Shown piece after piece: positions 8,385 to 17,376 of a stretch of 64,000 nucleotides of DNA (positions are counted from its first letter, which is position 1; each line of letters opens with the position of its first letter). Made by a program: the position numbers and the translations under genes. The notes beneath the pieces are model-generated. The model was not told where the DNA came from. It made no database searches and worked only from the letters and a program-made list of their open reading frames with translations. The DNA lies in contig JADKBM010000016.1 of assembly GCA_016715115.1 (NCBI GenBank), positions 1,612,001 through 1,676,000 of the forward strand. Direction: 5' to 3'. The DNA comes from Acidobacteriota bacterium (lineage in GTDB: Bacteria > Acidobacteriota > Blastocatellia > Pyrinomonadales > Pyrinomonadaceae).

Positions 8385-9418
8385 AGTTCGTCCTTTCATC
8401 GCTGGTCCTTTTGATCGCTGCCGCTTCGGCGTTCGGCGGGACGCTGACCGATTACAGGAACGCGATCGGCGATGCGCGAATCAAGATCGATAAACTTATC
8501 GTGATGGCCGAAGATGGCGTGGACGAAGTGTCTCTCCGCGGACATCAAGCCGAAATTCGGGATCTGTTTGCAAAGCCCGAATCCAAACTCAGGCGCATCG
8601 ACTTTGACGGAACGAGCGTCGAGATCGACAACCGTTGGGTACTCGAAAAACTCGCGCAGATCGAACAGTCTCCGGCGAAGCGGATCGACGTTCTCAACGA
8701 GATCGACGAAAGACTCGCCGCGGTCGTTGGGAAGATCGGCGAGCTCGAGAGTTCCGTCGCCGGCGGCAATTCAAAAGACGCCGACAAACAGAAGCTCGCC
8801 GAAATCCTCAAGCGCATCGAGTTTCAGAAGCCTGAACCGCCGAAAGAAAGCTGGCTCGACCGCATCCGCAAGGCGATCGATCGCTGGCTCAACGACAATT
8901 TTCCGGAAATGCAGGTGCCCGAGGGCGCAAGTGAAGGAATGCGCTCGACGTCCCTCGTGCTGCAGATCCTGCTTTACGCGGTGATCATCGGCGCGGTCGG
9001 TTTTATGCTCTACAAGTTCGCGCCGTTTCTCGCCTCGAAGCTGCGCCGGTTCGAACGCGAGGAAAAGGAAGATCGAGTCATCCTCGGCGAACGCATCGCC
9101 GGAAATGAGGATGCCGGAACGCTCTTTGGCGAAGCCGAAAGGCTTGCGCGCGAAGGCAATCTGCGCGGCGCCGTCCGCAAAGGCTACGTCGCGCTGCTCT
9201 GCGATCTGAGCGATCGGAAGCTGATCGGACTCGCGCGTCACAAAACCAACCGAGACTATCTGCGCGACGTCCGGAAACACGCCCCGCTTCATCAGAATAT
9301 GAACGGAATGACCAACAGCTTCGAGCGTCACTGGTACGGATTCGAGGAGGTCACGCCGGTCGAATGGGAGGAGTTCCGCAACGGATACAAGCGGACGATA
9401 GAAACGGCGAAACAGTAG
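8381..9418 (+). CDS. DUF4129 domain-containing membrane protein
   Basis: The 345-residue protein has an N-terminal signal peptide (MKFVLSSLVLLIAAASAFGG). A helical, charged extracytoplasmic region (~20-185) is followed by one transmembrane span (~192-213; SLVLQILLYAVIIGAVGFML). The C-terminal cytoplasmic DUF4129 domain (~240-340) has GNLRGAVRKGYVALL and ends with the characteristic FERHWYGFEEVTPVEWEEF segment. DUF4129 proteins usually sit beside MoxR ATPases, DUF58 and DUF4350 proteins; their biochemical role is not established. It is coupled to the upstream membrane protein by a 4-bp overlap and followed 106 bp later by the DUF4350 gene. Confidence 0.85.
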   Translation: MKFVLSSLVLLIAAASAFGGTLTDYRNAIGDARIKIDKLIVMAEDGVDEVSLRGHQAEIRDLFAKPESKLRRIDFDGTSVEIDNRWVLEKLAQIEQSPAKRIDVLNEIDERLAAVVGKIGELESSVAGGNSKDADKQKLAEILKRIEFQKPEPPKESWLDRIRKAIDRWLNDNFPEMQVPEGASEGMRSTSLVLQILLYAVIIGAVGFMLYKFAPFLASKLRRFEREEKEDRVILGERIAGNEDAGTLFGEAERLAREGNLRGAVRKGYVALLCDLSDRKLIGLARHKTNRDYLRDVRKHAPLHQNMNGMTNSFERHWYGFEEVTPVEWEEFRNGYKRTIETAKQ

Positions 9419-9524
9419 CGTTGGGCAATGTTCTGAGTTCCGCCCTCAGGCGGTGACAGTCAATCGTCCGAACCTGCGATTCGAAGATCCGGCTGGCCGG
9501 CGAAACTCCGGGGCCACGCGAAAT

Positions 9525-11015
9525 ATGCGTCAACGACTTTTCATTCTTGTCGGATTGTTCATCCTGATCGCGGTGCTGATCGGGTTGAACGCCGCGTCGT
9601 ATACGCAAAAAGAGAAGTTGCCCGACAGCGAAATGCTGCCGAATCGTTCGACTTTCAACGGCGGTGCGACCGGATCACGTGCGTTTTTCGATCTTCTCAA
9701 CGAAACCGGCCGCAAGCCTGTGCGCTGGATCGAGCCGCCGGCTGAGCTGGACAACAGGAGTTCGCCATCGACGTTCGTCGTCATCGGGAGTTTGCGTCAG
9801 GAATACAGCGATAAGGAGATCGAGGATCTTCTCCGTTGGGTCTCGCAAGGCCGCCGGTTGGTGATAATTGACCGAAATCCACCCGTTTCGCTGGCGAAGA
9901 CGACCGCAAATTACGAGATCACGCTTGAGGGTTTCGAAAAGCCGTTCTTTGACACCGATGCTTACAACCAGCCGGAAATGACTCTCGGCACGAAGGCCGC
10001 GAAGCCGTCGCAGCCGACCGTATACACGCGCGGCGTTAACGCCATTCAGCCGTCTCGTTTCGCGACCTCGATCGAGGTCAGGCGAATTGATAATCCGGAA
10101 GTTCAGGAAATGATGTACGGCCGCGGCAACGCTCCGGTCGATTTTGATCCGACGCCGCCGACTGATGACGAAGAAGACTTCAGCGGAATGCCGACGCCGA
10201 AACCGTTGAAGACCGTCAAAGACAAGCTCGGAGCACCGGCCGCAACAACGCCTGATCGGAGCAATCCTCAAAATGAAGACTACTCGGTTCAAACGGAAGA
10301 TTCGACGACGACCGTCGCGCTGACCGCGCCGGTCGTGCATTTCGCCAATGACCGGAAGAACATCGTCGTCGACGTTCCGTTCGGTTCCGGACGGATAGTT
10401 TTTCTCAGTGACCCGTATATCGTTTCAAATGCCGGGATCAGCATCGCCGACAATGCTGCTTTGGCCGTGAATCTGGTCGGATCGGACGGAACGATCGCAT
10501 TCGACGAGTATCATCAGGGCTACGGGTCGAACCGCAACCGTTTTTTCGAGTTCTTTGACGGTACGCCCGTGATCGCGATGTTCTTGCAGATCGCGCTACT
10601 GATCGGTCTTGTGTTCTTTTCCCAAAGCCGGCGTTTCGCGCGGCCAGTTCCTGAGCCCGAACCGAACCGGCTTTCGAAACTGGAGTACGTTTCGGCAATG
10701 GCCGAACTCCAGCAACGAACAAACGGTTATGACATTGCCGTCGAGAACATATACACGGATTTCCGGCGTCGCGTCGCGCGCCTTGTCGGCGTCGATAATT
10801 TTACGGCTAGCCGGAGGAACCTGGCGCTTCTGATCGTCGAACGCCTGCCGGATGAGAACGCCGACGAAGTTGAATCGGTGATGAAGCGCTGCGAGGATGT
10901 GATGCACGGCGACCGCACCGGAAAGAAAGAAGTTTTGAGACTGACCAAGCGCTTGCGCGAAATCGAAGAGAACCTGGGGCTGCAACGGAGGAAAAAGAAT
11001 GCGGGTGAAAGGTAG
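9525..11015 (+). CDS. DUF4350 domain-containing protein
   Basis: The chosen ATG at 9525 gives 496 residues and puts a hydrophobic segment (RLFILVGLFILIAVLIGL) at the N-terminus. An in-frame GTG at 9453 would add 24 polar residues before it and seems less likely. The region ~35-150 resembles DUF4350, with a Rossmann-like fold near LRWVSQGRRLVIIDRN. A Pro/Thr/Asp-rich linker (~200-275) precedes a second conserved block (VPFGSGRIVFLSDPYIVSNAGI) and a transmembrane span (~345-365). The C-terminal cytoplasmic helical domain has ELQQRTNGYDIAVENIY. Members of this family accompany MoxR ATPases. It is in the same orientation as the DUF4129 and MoxR genes. Confidence 0.75.
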   Translation: MRQRLFILVGLFILIAVLIGLNAASYTQKEKLPDSEMLPNRSTFNGGATGSRAFFDLLNETGRKPVRWIEPPAELDNRSSPSTFVVIGSLRQEYSDKEIEDLLRWVSQGRRLVIIDRNPPVSLAKTTANYEITLEGFEKPFFDTDAYNQPEMTLGTKAAKPSQPTVYTRGVNAIQPSRFATSIEVRRIDNPEVQEMMYGRGNAPVDFDPTPPTDDEEDFSGMPTPKPLKTVKDKLGAPAATTPDRSNPQNEDYSVQTEDSTTTVALTAPVVHFANDRKNIVVDVPFGSGRIVFLSDPYIVSNAGISIADNAALAVNLVGSDGTIAFDEYHQGYGSNRNRFFEFFDGTPVIAMFLQIALLIGLVFFSQSRRFARPVPEPEPNRLSKLEYVSAMAELQQRTNGYDIAVENIYTDFRRRVARLVGVDNFTASRRNLALLIVERLPDENADEVESVMKRCEDVMHGDRTGKKEVLRLTKRLREIEENLGLQRRKKNAGER

Positions 11016-11074
11016 CGGCTGGCGGGAGCTTGGGGCGTTCCTCCCGCACAAAGTCGGATACCGTCGTCAACTGA

Positions 11075-11827
11075 ATGAGCACATTTGAGTTAATCACCTT
11101 GATCTTGCTCTTTTTCGCGACGAGCATCGTCGGCGTCGTCACGGGCAGCAATTCGCTCGTCACGGTGCCGGTGATGTTTCAGTTCGGCATCGATCCAAGG
11201 GTCGCGGTCGCGACGAATATGTTCGGACTGACGTTTATGAGCATCGGCGCGACGATTCCGTTTTTGCGGAGCGGTACGATCGAACGCAAAACCGTGACGC
11301 CGCTGATCCTGATCACGGTCGTCGCTTCGGCGATCGGAGCGGCACTTGTTTCGTTGATCGCGCCCGGCGGGCTGAAACTGATCGTTTCGATCGCGATGAT
11401 CGTGGTCACGGTCTTTACTTTGCTGAACCGGAACGCCGGCGTCAAAAAGTTCGAAGCCTCATCGTCGCGGACCGCGTTGGTCTATGTTCTGACGTTTGCG
11501 CTCGGAGTTTATGGCGGTCTCTACAGCGGCGGCTATGTGACGATGCTGACGGCTGTTTTCGTTGGATTATTCGGAATGAAGTTCAGCGAATCGGTCGCCG
11601 CGACGAAGGTCATCAACGTCTTTTCATCGGCGATTGCCACCGCCGTTTTTATGTGGCAAGGTTTAGTAGATTACAGGCTCGGACTGATTCTCGGAGCCTC
11701 GATGTTCGCCGGCGCGTACATCGGCGCGCACACGGTCACGAAGATGAGCGACGTCTGGCTCAAACGGATCTTCGTCATCGTCGTTCTCGCGCTCGCGCTT
11801 AAGACGATTTTGGATTTTGGATTTTAG
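11075..11827 (+). CDS. TSUP family (TauE/SafE) membrane transporter
   Basis: The 250-residue protein has about eight hydrophobic spans and the repeated glycine-rich motifs of sulfite/organic-acid exporters of the TauE/SafE family. These are TGSNSLVTVPVMFQFGIDPRVAVATNMFGL (first half) and GVYGGLYSGGYVTMLTAVFVGLFGM with SVAATKVINVFSS (second half). The likely role is export or uptake of a small sulfur-containing or carboxylate anion across the inner membrane; the substrate is unknown. It interrupts the DUF4350-MoxR linkage. Its last residues (ILDFGF) and stop codon are encoded by the start of a heptad repeat (TTTTGGA units), so the native C-terminus may have been altered. Confidence 0.85.
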   Translation: MSTFELITLILLFFATSIVGVVTGSNSLVTVPVMFQFGIDPRVAVATNMFGLTFMSIGATIPFLRSGTIERKTVTPLILITVVASAIGAALVSLIAPGGLKLIVSIAMIVVTVFTLLNRNAGVKKFEASSSRTALVYVLTFALGVYGGLYSGGYVTMLTAVFVGLFGMKFSESVAATKVINVFSSAIATAVFMWQGLVDYRLGLILGASMFAGAYIGAHTVTKMSDVWLKRIFVIVVLALALKTILDFGF

Positions 11828-11911
11828 ATTTTGGATTGATCGAGATCCAAGCTTACTTCCCGGCACAACTTTGCCCGGCAAATCCGAAATCCCAAATCCC
11901 AAATCCCAAAT
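11806..11911 (+). repeat. Heptad inverted repeat between TSUP gene and moxR-like gene
   Basis: A left arm of TTTTGGA/TTTTAGA units (11806-11838) and a right arm of AAATCCG/AAATCCC units (11881-11911) face each other across ~40 bp. The left arm supplies the last codons and stop of the TSUP gene. The right arm ends exactly at the ATG (11912) of the MoxR gene and so replaces a normal ribosome binding site. Confidence 0.85.
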
Positions 11912-12865
11912 ATGCTGACTTACACACCGCAAACCGTCGCTCATATCCTGAACGAACTCCGCAAGGTCATCGTCGGACAGGATGATCCGATCGAACAGAT
12001 TCTCGTCGCGCTCCTGGCCGAGGGCCACGCGCTCGTCGAAGGCGTTCCGGGAACCGCGAAAACGCTCACGATCAAGACGCTTGCGCGGATCATCGGCGCA
12101 CATTTTTCACGCATCCAGTTCACGCCGGACCTGATGCCGTCGGACGTTACCGGCACCAACGTTTTCAATATGCAGACGTCGCAATTCAGCCTGCGACACG
12201 GGCCGATCTTCACCGACATTCTGCTGGCCGACGAAATAAACCGCACCCCGCCGAAAACTCAGGCGGCGCTGCTCGAGGCGATGGAGGAACGCCAGGTGAC
12301 GATCGACGGCGAACGATTCCAGCTTTCTCCTCTGTTTACCGTGCTCGCGACCGAGAATCCGATCGAGTATGAAGGAACATACCCGCTGCCCGAGGCGCAG
12401 CTTGATCGATTCCTGCTAAAGATAAACATCGATTATCCGCCGGTCGAGGCCGAACTCGAGATCGTCGCCCGCTGGGATCAGGGTTTCAACTCGCGCCGGC
12501 TCGAGGACGTGGATGTCGTGCCGCTTTCGGATGTCGCCGCGATTCAACATTGCCGCGCCGAGGTTCGCGCGATGCGCCTCGAACCCGGCGTGCAGAAATA
12601 CATTGTCGACATCATCCGCAAGACCCGCAGTCACCCGACGATTCTTTATGGTGCGAGTCCGCGCGCGGCAGTCGCTCTGCTGCTTTGTTCAAAAGCACTG
12701 GCGGCGATCCGCGGTCGCGATTTCGTGACTCCGGATGACATTCGCGACGTCTCGGCTCCGGTTTTGCGCCATCGACTCGCGCTTCGCGCCGAAGCCGAAC
12801 TCGACGGTGCGACGACCGATGCCGTGATCGCGGACATCATCAAAGGCGTTGAAGTTCCGCGATAG
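11912..12865 (+). CDS. MoxR-family AAA+ ATPase
   Basis: The 317-residue protein is a typical single-domain MoxR ATPase. Walker A is GVPGTAKT (~35-42), Walker B ILLADEINR (~104-112) is followed by the TPPKTQAALLEAMEERQVT block, and sensor 1 is LATENPIE (~147-154). The C-terminal lid domain has an ASPRAAVALL sensor-2 segment. MoxR ATPases act as chaperone-like remodelling factors for metal-enzyme or envelope complexes, generally together with VWA, DUF58 and DUF4129 partners. Here the partners are the DUF4129 and DUF4350 genes upstream; the usual DUF58 gene is not seen in the window. The ATG directly abuts a heptad repeat and has no clear Shine-Dalgarno sequence. Confidence 0.93.
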   Translation: MLTYTPQTVAHILNELRKVIVGQDDPIEQILVALLAEGHALVEGVPGTAKTLTIKTLARIIGAHFSRIQFTPDLMPSDVTGTNVFNMQTSQFSLRHGPIFTDILLADEINRTPPKTQAALLEAMEERQVTIDGERFQLSPLFTVLATENPIEYEGTYPLPEAQLDRFLLKINIDYPPVEAELEIVARWDQGFNSRRLEDVDVVPLSDVAAIQHCRAEVRAMRLEPGVQKYIVDIIRKTRSHPTILYGASPRAAVALLLCSKALAAIRGRDFVTPDDIRDVSAPVLRHRLALRAEAELDGATTDAVIADIIKGVEVPR

Positions 12866-13031
12866 CGTTTGATTAGGACAACTGCTGAATTTGCAGTAAA
12901 TTCTGAGTGTAATTACCTGGGAGCTTGGTTTGCCGGACAAGGAACATCGATGTGTCCGGAACAGATTCTCCAATGCCCCCTGGGCGATCCGAAATCCGAA
13001 ATACCACGATTCCGAGGATTATAACGTTACG

Positions 13032-14162
13032 ATGAACGATCTTTCGCGCCGTCATTTTCTGAAACAACTCGGAGCGTTGCCGGCTGTTTTTCTTGCGGCA
13101 CGCGGCACTTTTGCCGGTTTTGAGACTCAGACCGAGACAACGCCGTTCGAGTTTCTCGTCGTCGGAGATTCGCTCGTCTGGGGACAGGGACTTGAGGAAA
13201 AGGACAAGTTTTACACGTTGACCAAGAATTGGCTCGAAACCGAGGCTTTCGGCGAACGGGTTCCCGTCAATTTGAAGGTCAAGGCGCACTCGGGAGCAAC
13301 GTTGACTCCGCACGAAAACGAGCTGAAGGCGTTGCAAGCCGCCGGAAAGGACGAAACCAAATATTACAACTCGGAGATAAACGTTGGTTTTCCGAGCATC
13401 AAAACGCAACTCGATCTGGCCGCCAAAGAATACGCGGCGGCGAACACGCCAAACGAATCGATCCGACTGATTATGCTTTCGGGCGGTATAACCGACATTT
13501 CAGTCGCCGCTTTGCTTAATCCTTTCGGCGACAACGATCAGTTGCGCCGCGATATCGACAAGTATTGCTCCGGTTCGATGACCGAGGTTCTCGGACACGC
13601 GGCGACGCTCTTCCCCAACGCGCTGATCGCTGTAATCGGCTATTATCCGATGATCTCGCCAAAGACGCCGGCGCACGATCTGTTCAATTTCACGCTCGAA
13701 GCTTACGGGGTTCCGCGGCCGCTGAAGCCGGTCGTCAATAACCTGCTGACAAAGCAATTCTTCAAGATCATCAAGAAAAAGGCGATCAAGCGTTCGCGGA
13801 TATGGATGGAACTCTCAGAAGCCAAACTGCGTGACTCCGTCGATAAACTCAACGCGCGGCAAACCGCGGCGCGGGCAGTTTACATCAACTCGCCGATCAA
13901 TGAAGGAAACACCTTCGGAACCAATGACCTGCTGGTTTTCCGGATGCTCAAGAAAGGCCGTATAGAGGATCCGCAGTATGACGAGCGAAAAGAGTTTTGC
14001 GGACCGACTCTCAACGAACTCAAGAAATCCACGGGCCTCAAATATCCGATCCGTTTCTGCGATATGGCCGCCATCGGCCACCCGAATCCAGCCGGTTCGA
14101 GACTGTTCTCCGAATCGATCAAATCAGTTCTGGGTCCGCTGGTGAATGCCGGAAGAAAGTAG
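13032..14162 (+). CDS. Tat-exported SGNH/GDSL-type hydrolase (copy 1)
   Basis: Starting at the ATG at 13032 (376 residues) puts a twin-arginine signal at the N-terminus (SRRHFLKQLGA); a longer TTG-initiated reading at 12930 would bury it. The mature part begins with VVGDSLVWGQGL, the GDS nucleophile block (Ser47). A GGITD block lies at about 150, where SGNH enzymes have their third motif, and AIGHPNPAG near 350 holds the probable catalytic His. The enzyme is presumably an exported esterase, lipase or carbohydrate acetyl-esterase. The next gene is a clear paralogue in tandem (same signal, same WGQGL and EKDKFY segments), so the pair arose by duplication. Confidence 0.75.
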   Translation: MNDLSRRHFLKQLGALPAVFLAARGTFAGFETQTETTPFEFLVVGDSLVWGQGLEEKDKFYTLTKNWLETEAFGERVPVNLKVKAHSGATLTPHENELKALQAAGKDETKYYNSEINVGFPSIKTQLDLAAKEYAAANTPNESIRLIMLSGGITDISVAALLNPFGDNDQLRRDIDKYCSGSMTEVLGHAATLFPNALIAVIGYYPMISPKTPAHDLFNFTLEAYGVPRPLKPVVNNLLTKQFFKIIKKKAIKRSRIWMELSEAKLRDSVDKLNARQTAARAVYINSPINEGNTFGTNDLLVFRMLKKGRIEDPQYDERKEFCGPTLNELKKSTGLKYPIRFCDMAAIGHPNPAGSRLFSESIKSVLGPLVNAGRK

Positions 14163-14239
14163 AAGTTCTTCAATATAGATTAACCTTTCAGCTTTTCTTA
14201 TCGCTCACATCCTCCCCCGGCAGGGACTACAATCAACTT

Positions 14240-14244
14240 GGAGG
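14240..14244 (+). promoter_or_regulatory. Ribosome binding site deciding the start of SGNH copy 2
   Basis: GGAGG lies 8 bp before the ATG at 14253. It overlaps a possible upstream TTG start (14238), which makes the ATG the better start. Confidence 0.7.
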
Positions 14245-14252
14245 ATGTCGTC

Positions 14253-15365
14253 ATGACCGCCTGTTCACGTCGCCTCTTTCTCAAACAGCTCGGAGCCGTC
14301 GCGGGTTTCACATTCACCGCCGGATCGATCGCACCGCTCTCGATCTTTGCCCAAAGCAATTCGGAATTCGAGGTCTTGGTCGGTGGCGACTCGTTCATCT
14401 GGGGTCAAGGACTACAGGAAAAAGACAAGTTCTACTCGCTGATCCGCGACTGGCTGGCGAACGATGTCTTCGGCGATTCGCAGCGCATCAATCTCACCGT
14501 CAAGGCGCACTCGGGCGCGCGCATTCGGTTGCACGACAAGCAGGTCGAAAAAATGAAAAGGGCCGGCCAGCCGACCGACAAGTTCTACTATCCCGAGGCC
14601 GATATCTCATTTCCGTCGATCACGACACAGATCGACACCGCATTGCGCGAGTACGCCGATCCGCGCAAAGTGAAACTCGTGATGCTGTCGGGCGGGATCA
14701 CCGATCTCGTCGTCGGTAACGCGATCAATCCGTTTATGAAGAAGAGCAAATTCCTGCGGCTTGTTCATACTTATTGCCACGAGGAAATGGGGCGGCTCCT
14801 CGCGCACGTGACGGATGTTTTTCCCGAAGCGGTCGTTGCCGTATTCGCGTATTTCCCGATCGTTTCAACGAAGAGCGATATGAACAAGATCACGAAATAC
14901 CTGATGAAGATGGTCAGGTTTCCGCACCAACTCCAATGGCTTTTGACCAACGGATTCAGCAAGCAGTTTATGAAGATCGTCCGCAAAGCGACTTCCGACC
15001 GGTCGCGTTTGTGGTTCAACGAATCAAACAAAGAACTGGCGGACGCGGTCGCGAAAACCAATGAACGGCTGGCGCGTCCGCGAGTCGTCTTCGTACCGTC
15101 TCCCGTGACGGAAGAGACTTGTTTTGCGACGCCGAACAGTCTCCTGTGGTCGCTCGACAAGGACAATCGGCCCGAGGACGACATATATGCAGAGCGCCTG
15201 GTGAAATGTCCGGAAGTCTTCAACGAGATCAAATACAAGCCGTTTGGGCCGCTTTCCGTCCGATTGTGCGAGCTCGCATCGGTCGCCCACGTGAACAAGG
15301 CGGGTTCGATCGCGTATGCGGAAGCGGCAAAGCCGATTCTGCGCCCGTTTTTCGCGGCCGGTTAA
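14253..15365 (+). CDS. Tat-exported SGNH/GDSL-type hydrolase (copy 2)
   Basis: The 370-residue paralogue of the preceding protein begins with a twin-arginine signal (CSRRLFLKQLGA) and carries VGGDSFIWGQGLQEKDKFY as its nucleophile block and LSGGITDLV as its central block. The C-terminal catalytic block reads ELASVAHVNKAG, where copy 1 has DMAAIGHPNPAG. The Asp of the usual DxxH pair is therefore Glu here, and the geometry may differ. An exported hydrolase on the periplasmic side is likely; the substrate is unknown. It lies 90 bp after copy 1 in the same direction and ends 9 bp before the ceramidase-like gene, suggesting one transcription unit. Confidence 0.75.
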   Translation: MTACSRRLFLKQLGAVAGFTFTAGSIAPLSIFAQSNSEFEVLVGGDSFIWGQGLQEKDKFYSLIRDWLANDVFGDSQRINLTVKAHSGARIRLHDKQVEKMKRAGQPTDKFYYPEADISFPSITTQIDTALREYADPRKVKLVMLSGGITDLVVGNAINPFMKKSKFLRLVHTYCHEEMGRLLAHVTDVFPEAVVAVFAYFPIVSTKSDMNKITKYLMKMVRFPHQLQWLLTNGFSKQFMKIVRKATSDRSRLWFNESNKELADAVAKTNERLARPRVVFVPSPVTEETCFATPNSLLWSLDKDNRPEDDIYAERLVKCPEVFNEIKYKPFGPLSVRLCELASVAHVNKAGSIAYAEAAKPILRPFFAAG

Positions 15366-15374
15366 TGTTGTAGA

Positions 15375-16130
15375 ATGCTCGCGATGGAAGAAACGAAACC
15401 GCAACAACCTGGTTGGCGCGAGATGGTTCTGATCGCGATCATCGTTTTGTCTTTTGCCGCGATCTTCTTCATCCCGAAATTCGGCCAAGATCCGGCCTAT
15501 CACGATTTCGCCGATCAACGTCCATTTCTCGGAATCCCGAACTTCCTTGACGTCGCGTCGAATTTAGCGTTTCTGATCGTCGGAATTCTTGGCCTGCGGG
15601 CTTGTTTCAGAACCCGCGCCGGGATCGAATGGACCGTTCTGTTCGTCGGCGTCGCTCTTGTCAGTGTCGGATCAGGCTGGTATCACTGGAATCCAAACAA
15701 TGGGACGCTCGTTTGGGATCGTCTGCCGATGACCATCGGTTTTATGGGACTCTTCGTGGCGCTTCTGTCCGAACACGTCGGCGAGCGACTGCGTATGCTT
15801 TTGATACCGGCACTCTTGACTGGCGCGGCAAGCGTTTTTTATTGGTACCATTTCGACGATCTGCGTTTCTACGCCTGGGTCCAGGTCGTTCCGCTACTGA
15901 CGGTTCCGCTCGTGCTGATCATCTTTCCGGGCCGTTTTTCACATCGCTGGCTGTTGCTGGTTGCGCTGGTTTTCTATGTCGCCGCGAAACTTACCGAAAC
16001 GTGGGATGATCAGGTCTTCGCCGCGACCGGCTCGATCGTCAGCGGCCACACGATCAAGCACCTTCTATCGGCGATCGGGGTTCTCGCCATCTGGCAGATG
16101 ATTCGTGAAAGACGAGCATCGCCAATGTAA
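15375..16130 (+). CDS. Ceramidase-like (CREST superfamily) membrane protein
   Basis: The 251-residue protein has seven predicted membrane spans. Polar residues placed as in alkaline ceramidases and other CREST hydrolases include an early AYHDFADQR segment, SGWYHWNPNN...WDRLPMT in the middle, and SGHTIKHLLSA in the last span. In that superfamily these His/Asp/Ser residues bind zinc and cleave amide or ester bonds in lipids. Two in-frame ATGs exist (15375 and 15384). The position directly after two exported SGNH hydrolases suggests a small lipid or envelope-processing set, but this is an inference from proximity only. Confidence 0.7.
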   Translation: MLAMEETKPQQPGWREMVLIAIIVLSFAAIFFIPKFGQDPAYHDFADQRPFLGIPNFLDVASNLAFLIVGILGLRACFRTRAGIEWTVLFVGVALVSVGSGWYHWNPNNGTLVWDRLPMTIGFMGLFVALLSEHVGERLRMLLIPALLTGAASVFYWYHFDDLRFYAWVQVVPLLTVPLVLIIFPGRFSHRWLLLVALVFYVAAKLTETWDDQVFAATGSIVSGHTIKHLLSAIGVLAIWQMIRERRASPM

Positions 16131-16247
16131 ATGCGTTTCCGGACCGCCGATCTCGCATTTTCGTTTCTCAGCGCGCCCGCGTTCGGTTCGCCCTACGGAT
16201 TTCGGCTGCGTGCGCAATCCTGATTTCAATTTGTTATCATAAAATCT

Positions 16248-17357
16248 ATGAAGATCGCGGTCGCAATGAGCGGCGGCGTCGATTCGTCGGCGGCCGCCGC
16301 GCTGTTGAAGGAACAGGGACACGAACTCGTCGGATTTACGATGCAGCTGTGGAATCAGCGTCGTCAGATCAACACCGACGAGAACGGCGAGCCTTTGCCG
16401 TCGCGATGCTGCTCGCTTGACGATGTTTACGACGCGCGGCGCGTGGCCGAAAGCCTCGGGTTTCCGTTCTACGTGCTGAACCTCGAAAAGGACTTCGAGC
16501 GCGACGTCGTCGAACCTTTCGTACAGAGTTATCTGAGCGGCCAAACGCCGATCCCCTGCGTCGCCTGCAACTCGCGCCTGAAATTCGCGTCGCTCGACAA
16601 GATGGCGCTCAGTCTCGGCTGCGAAAAGGTAGCGACCGGGCATTACGCGCGTGTCGAATACGATGAGGCGGCAAACCGCTACCGATTGTTTCGCGGAAAG
16701 AACCACTGGAAAGACCAGAGCTATTTCCTCTGGGAGCTCAATCAGGAACAGCTTTCTCGATCGCTGTTTCCGCTCGGCGAGATGTTGAAATCCGAGGTCC
16801 GCGACATCGCTCGGGAATCCAATCTTTATACGGCCGAAAAGCAGGAGTCGCAGGAGATCTGCTTCGTGCCGGACGGCAATTACTCCGGATTTATCGATCG
16901 ATATCTCGAACACGAAGATCGGCGCGAAGAACTTCCGGCACCCGGCGACATCGTCAACACTCGAGGCGAGAAGATAGGCGAGCACACCGGCATTCACCGT
17001 TACACCATCGGTCAGCGTCGCGGACTCGGGATCGCGCACGAGAAACCGCTCTATGTCGTCCAGATCGAGCGTTTGAAGAATCAGATCATCGCCGGCGAAA
17101 AAGAAGAACTCGACGCGTACGAATTCATCGCAAAAGGCGTCAACTGGGTTGCGTTCGACACACCGTCGGCAGCAGTTCGCGCGCAGGTGAAGATCCGCTA
17201 CCGCCACGAACCCGCGTCGGCGACGATTCACGCGCTTCCCGGCGACCGCGCAAGAATTGTTTTCGACGAACCACAGGCGGCGATAACTCCGGGCCAGGCG
17301 ACGGTCTGGTACGACGGCGAAGAAACGGTCGGCGGCGGATGGATTGAAAAGAACTAG
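16248..17357 (+). CDS. mnmA: tRNA-specific 2-thiouridylase MnmA
   Basis: The 369-residue protein has the PP-loop ATP pyrophosphatase motif AMSGGVDSSAAAALL at the N-terminus, the first catalytic Cys in PCVACNSRLKF (~106-116), and the second in SQEICFVPDGNYSGF (~204-218). A C-terminal beta-barrel includes GQRRGLGIAHEKPLYV. It adds sulfur to position 2 of the wobble uridine of tRNA Lys, Glu and Gln in the cytoplasm. Length and motifs are normal. A 117-bp gap precedes it, with a short AT-rich stretch (TTTGTTATCATAAAAT) that may be its promoter. The small basic protein at 17377 follows 19 bp later. Confidence 0.97.
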   Translation: MKIAVAMSGGVDSSAAAALLKEQGHELVGFTMQLWNQRRQINTDENGEPLPSRCCSLDDVYDARRVAESLGFPFYVLNLEKDFERDVVEPFVQSYLSGQTPIPCVACNSRLKFASLDKMALSLGCEKVATGHYARVEYDEAANRYRLFRGKNHWKDQSYFLWELNQEQLSRSLFPLGEMLKSEVRDIARESNLYTAEKQESQEICFVPDGNYSGFIDRYLEHEDRREELPAPGDIVNTRGEKIGEHTGIHRYTIGQRRGLGIAHEKPLYVVQIERLKNQIIAGEKEELDAYEFIAKGVNWVAFDTPSAAVRAQVKIRYRHEPASATIHALPGDRARIVFDEPQAAITPGQATVWYDGEETVGGGWIEKN

Positions 17358-17376
17358 TTAAACGAGGAGAAAACAA

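Noticed and set aside
12930..13031. Upstream TTG extension of SGNH hydrolase copy 1
   Set aside because: It would bury the twin-arginine signal peptide; the ATG at 13032 places it correctly.
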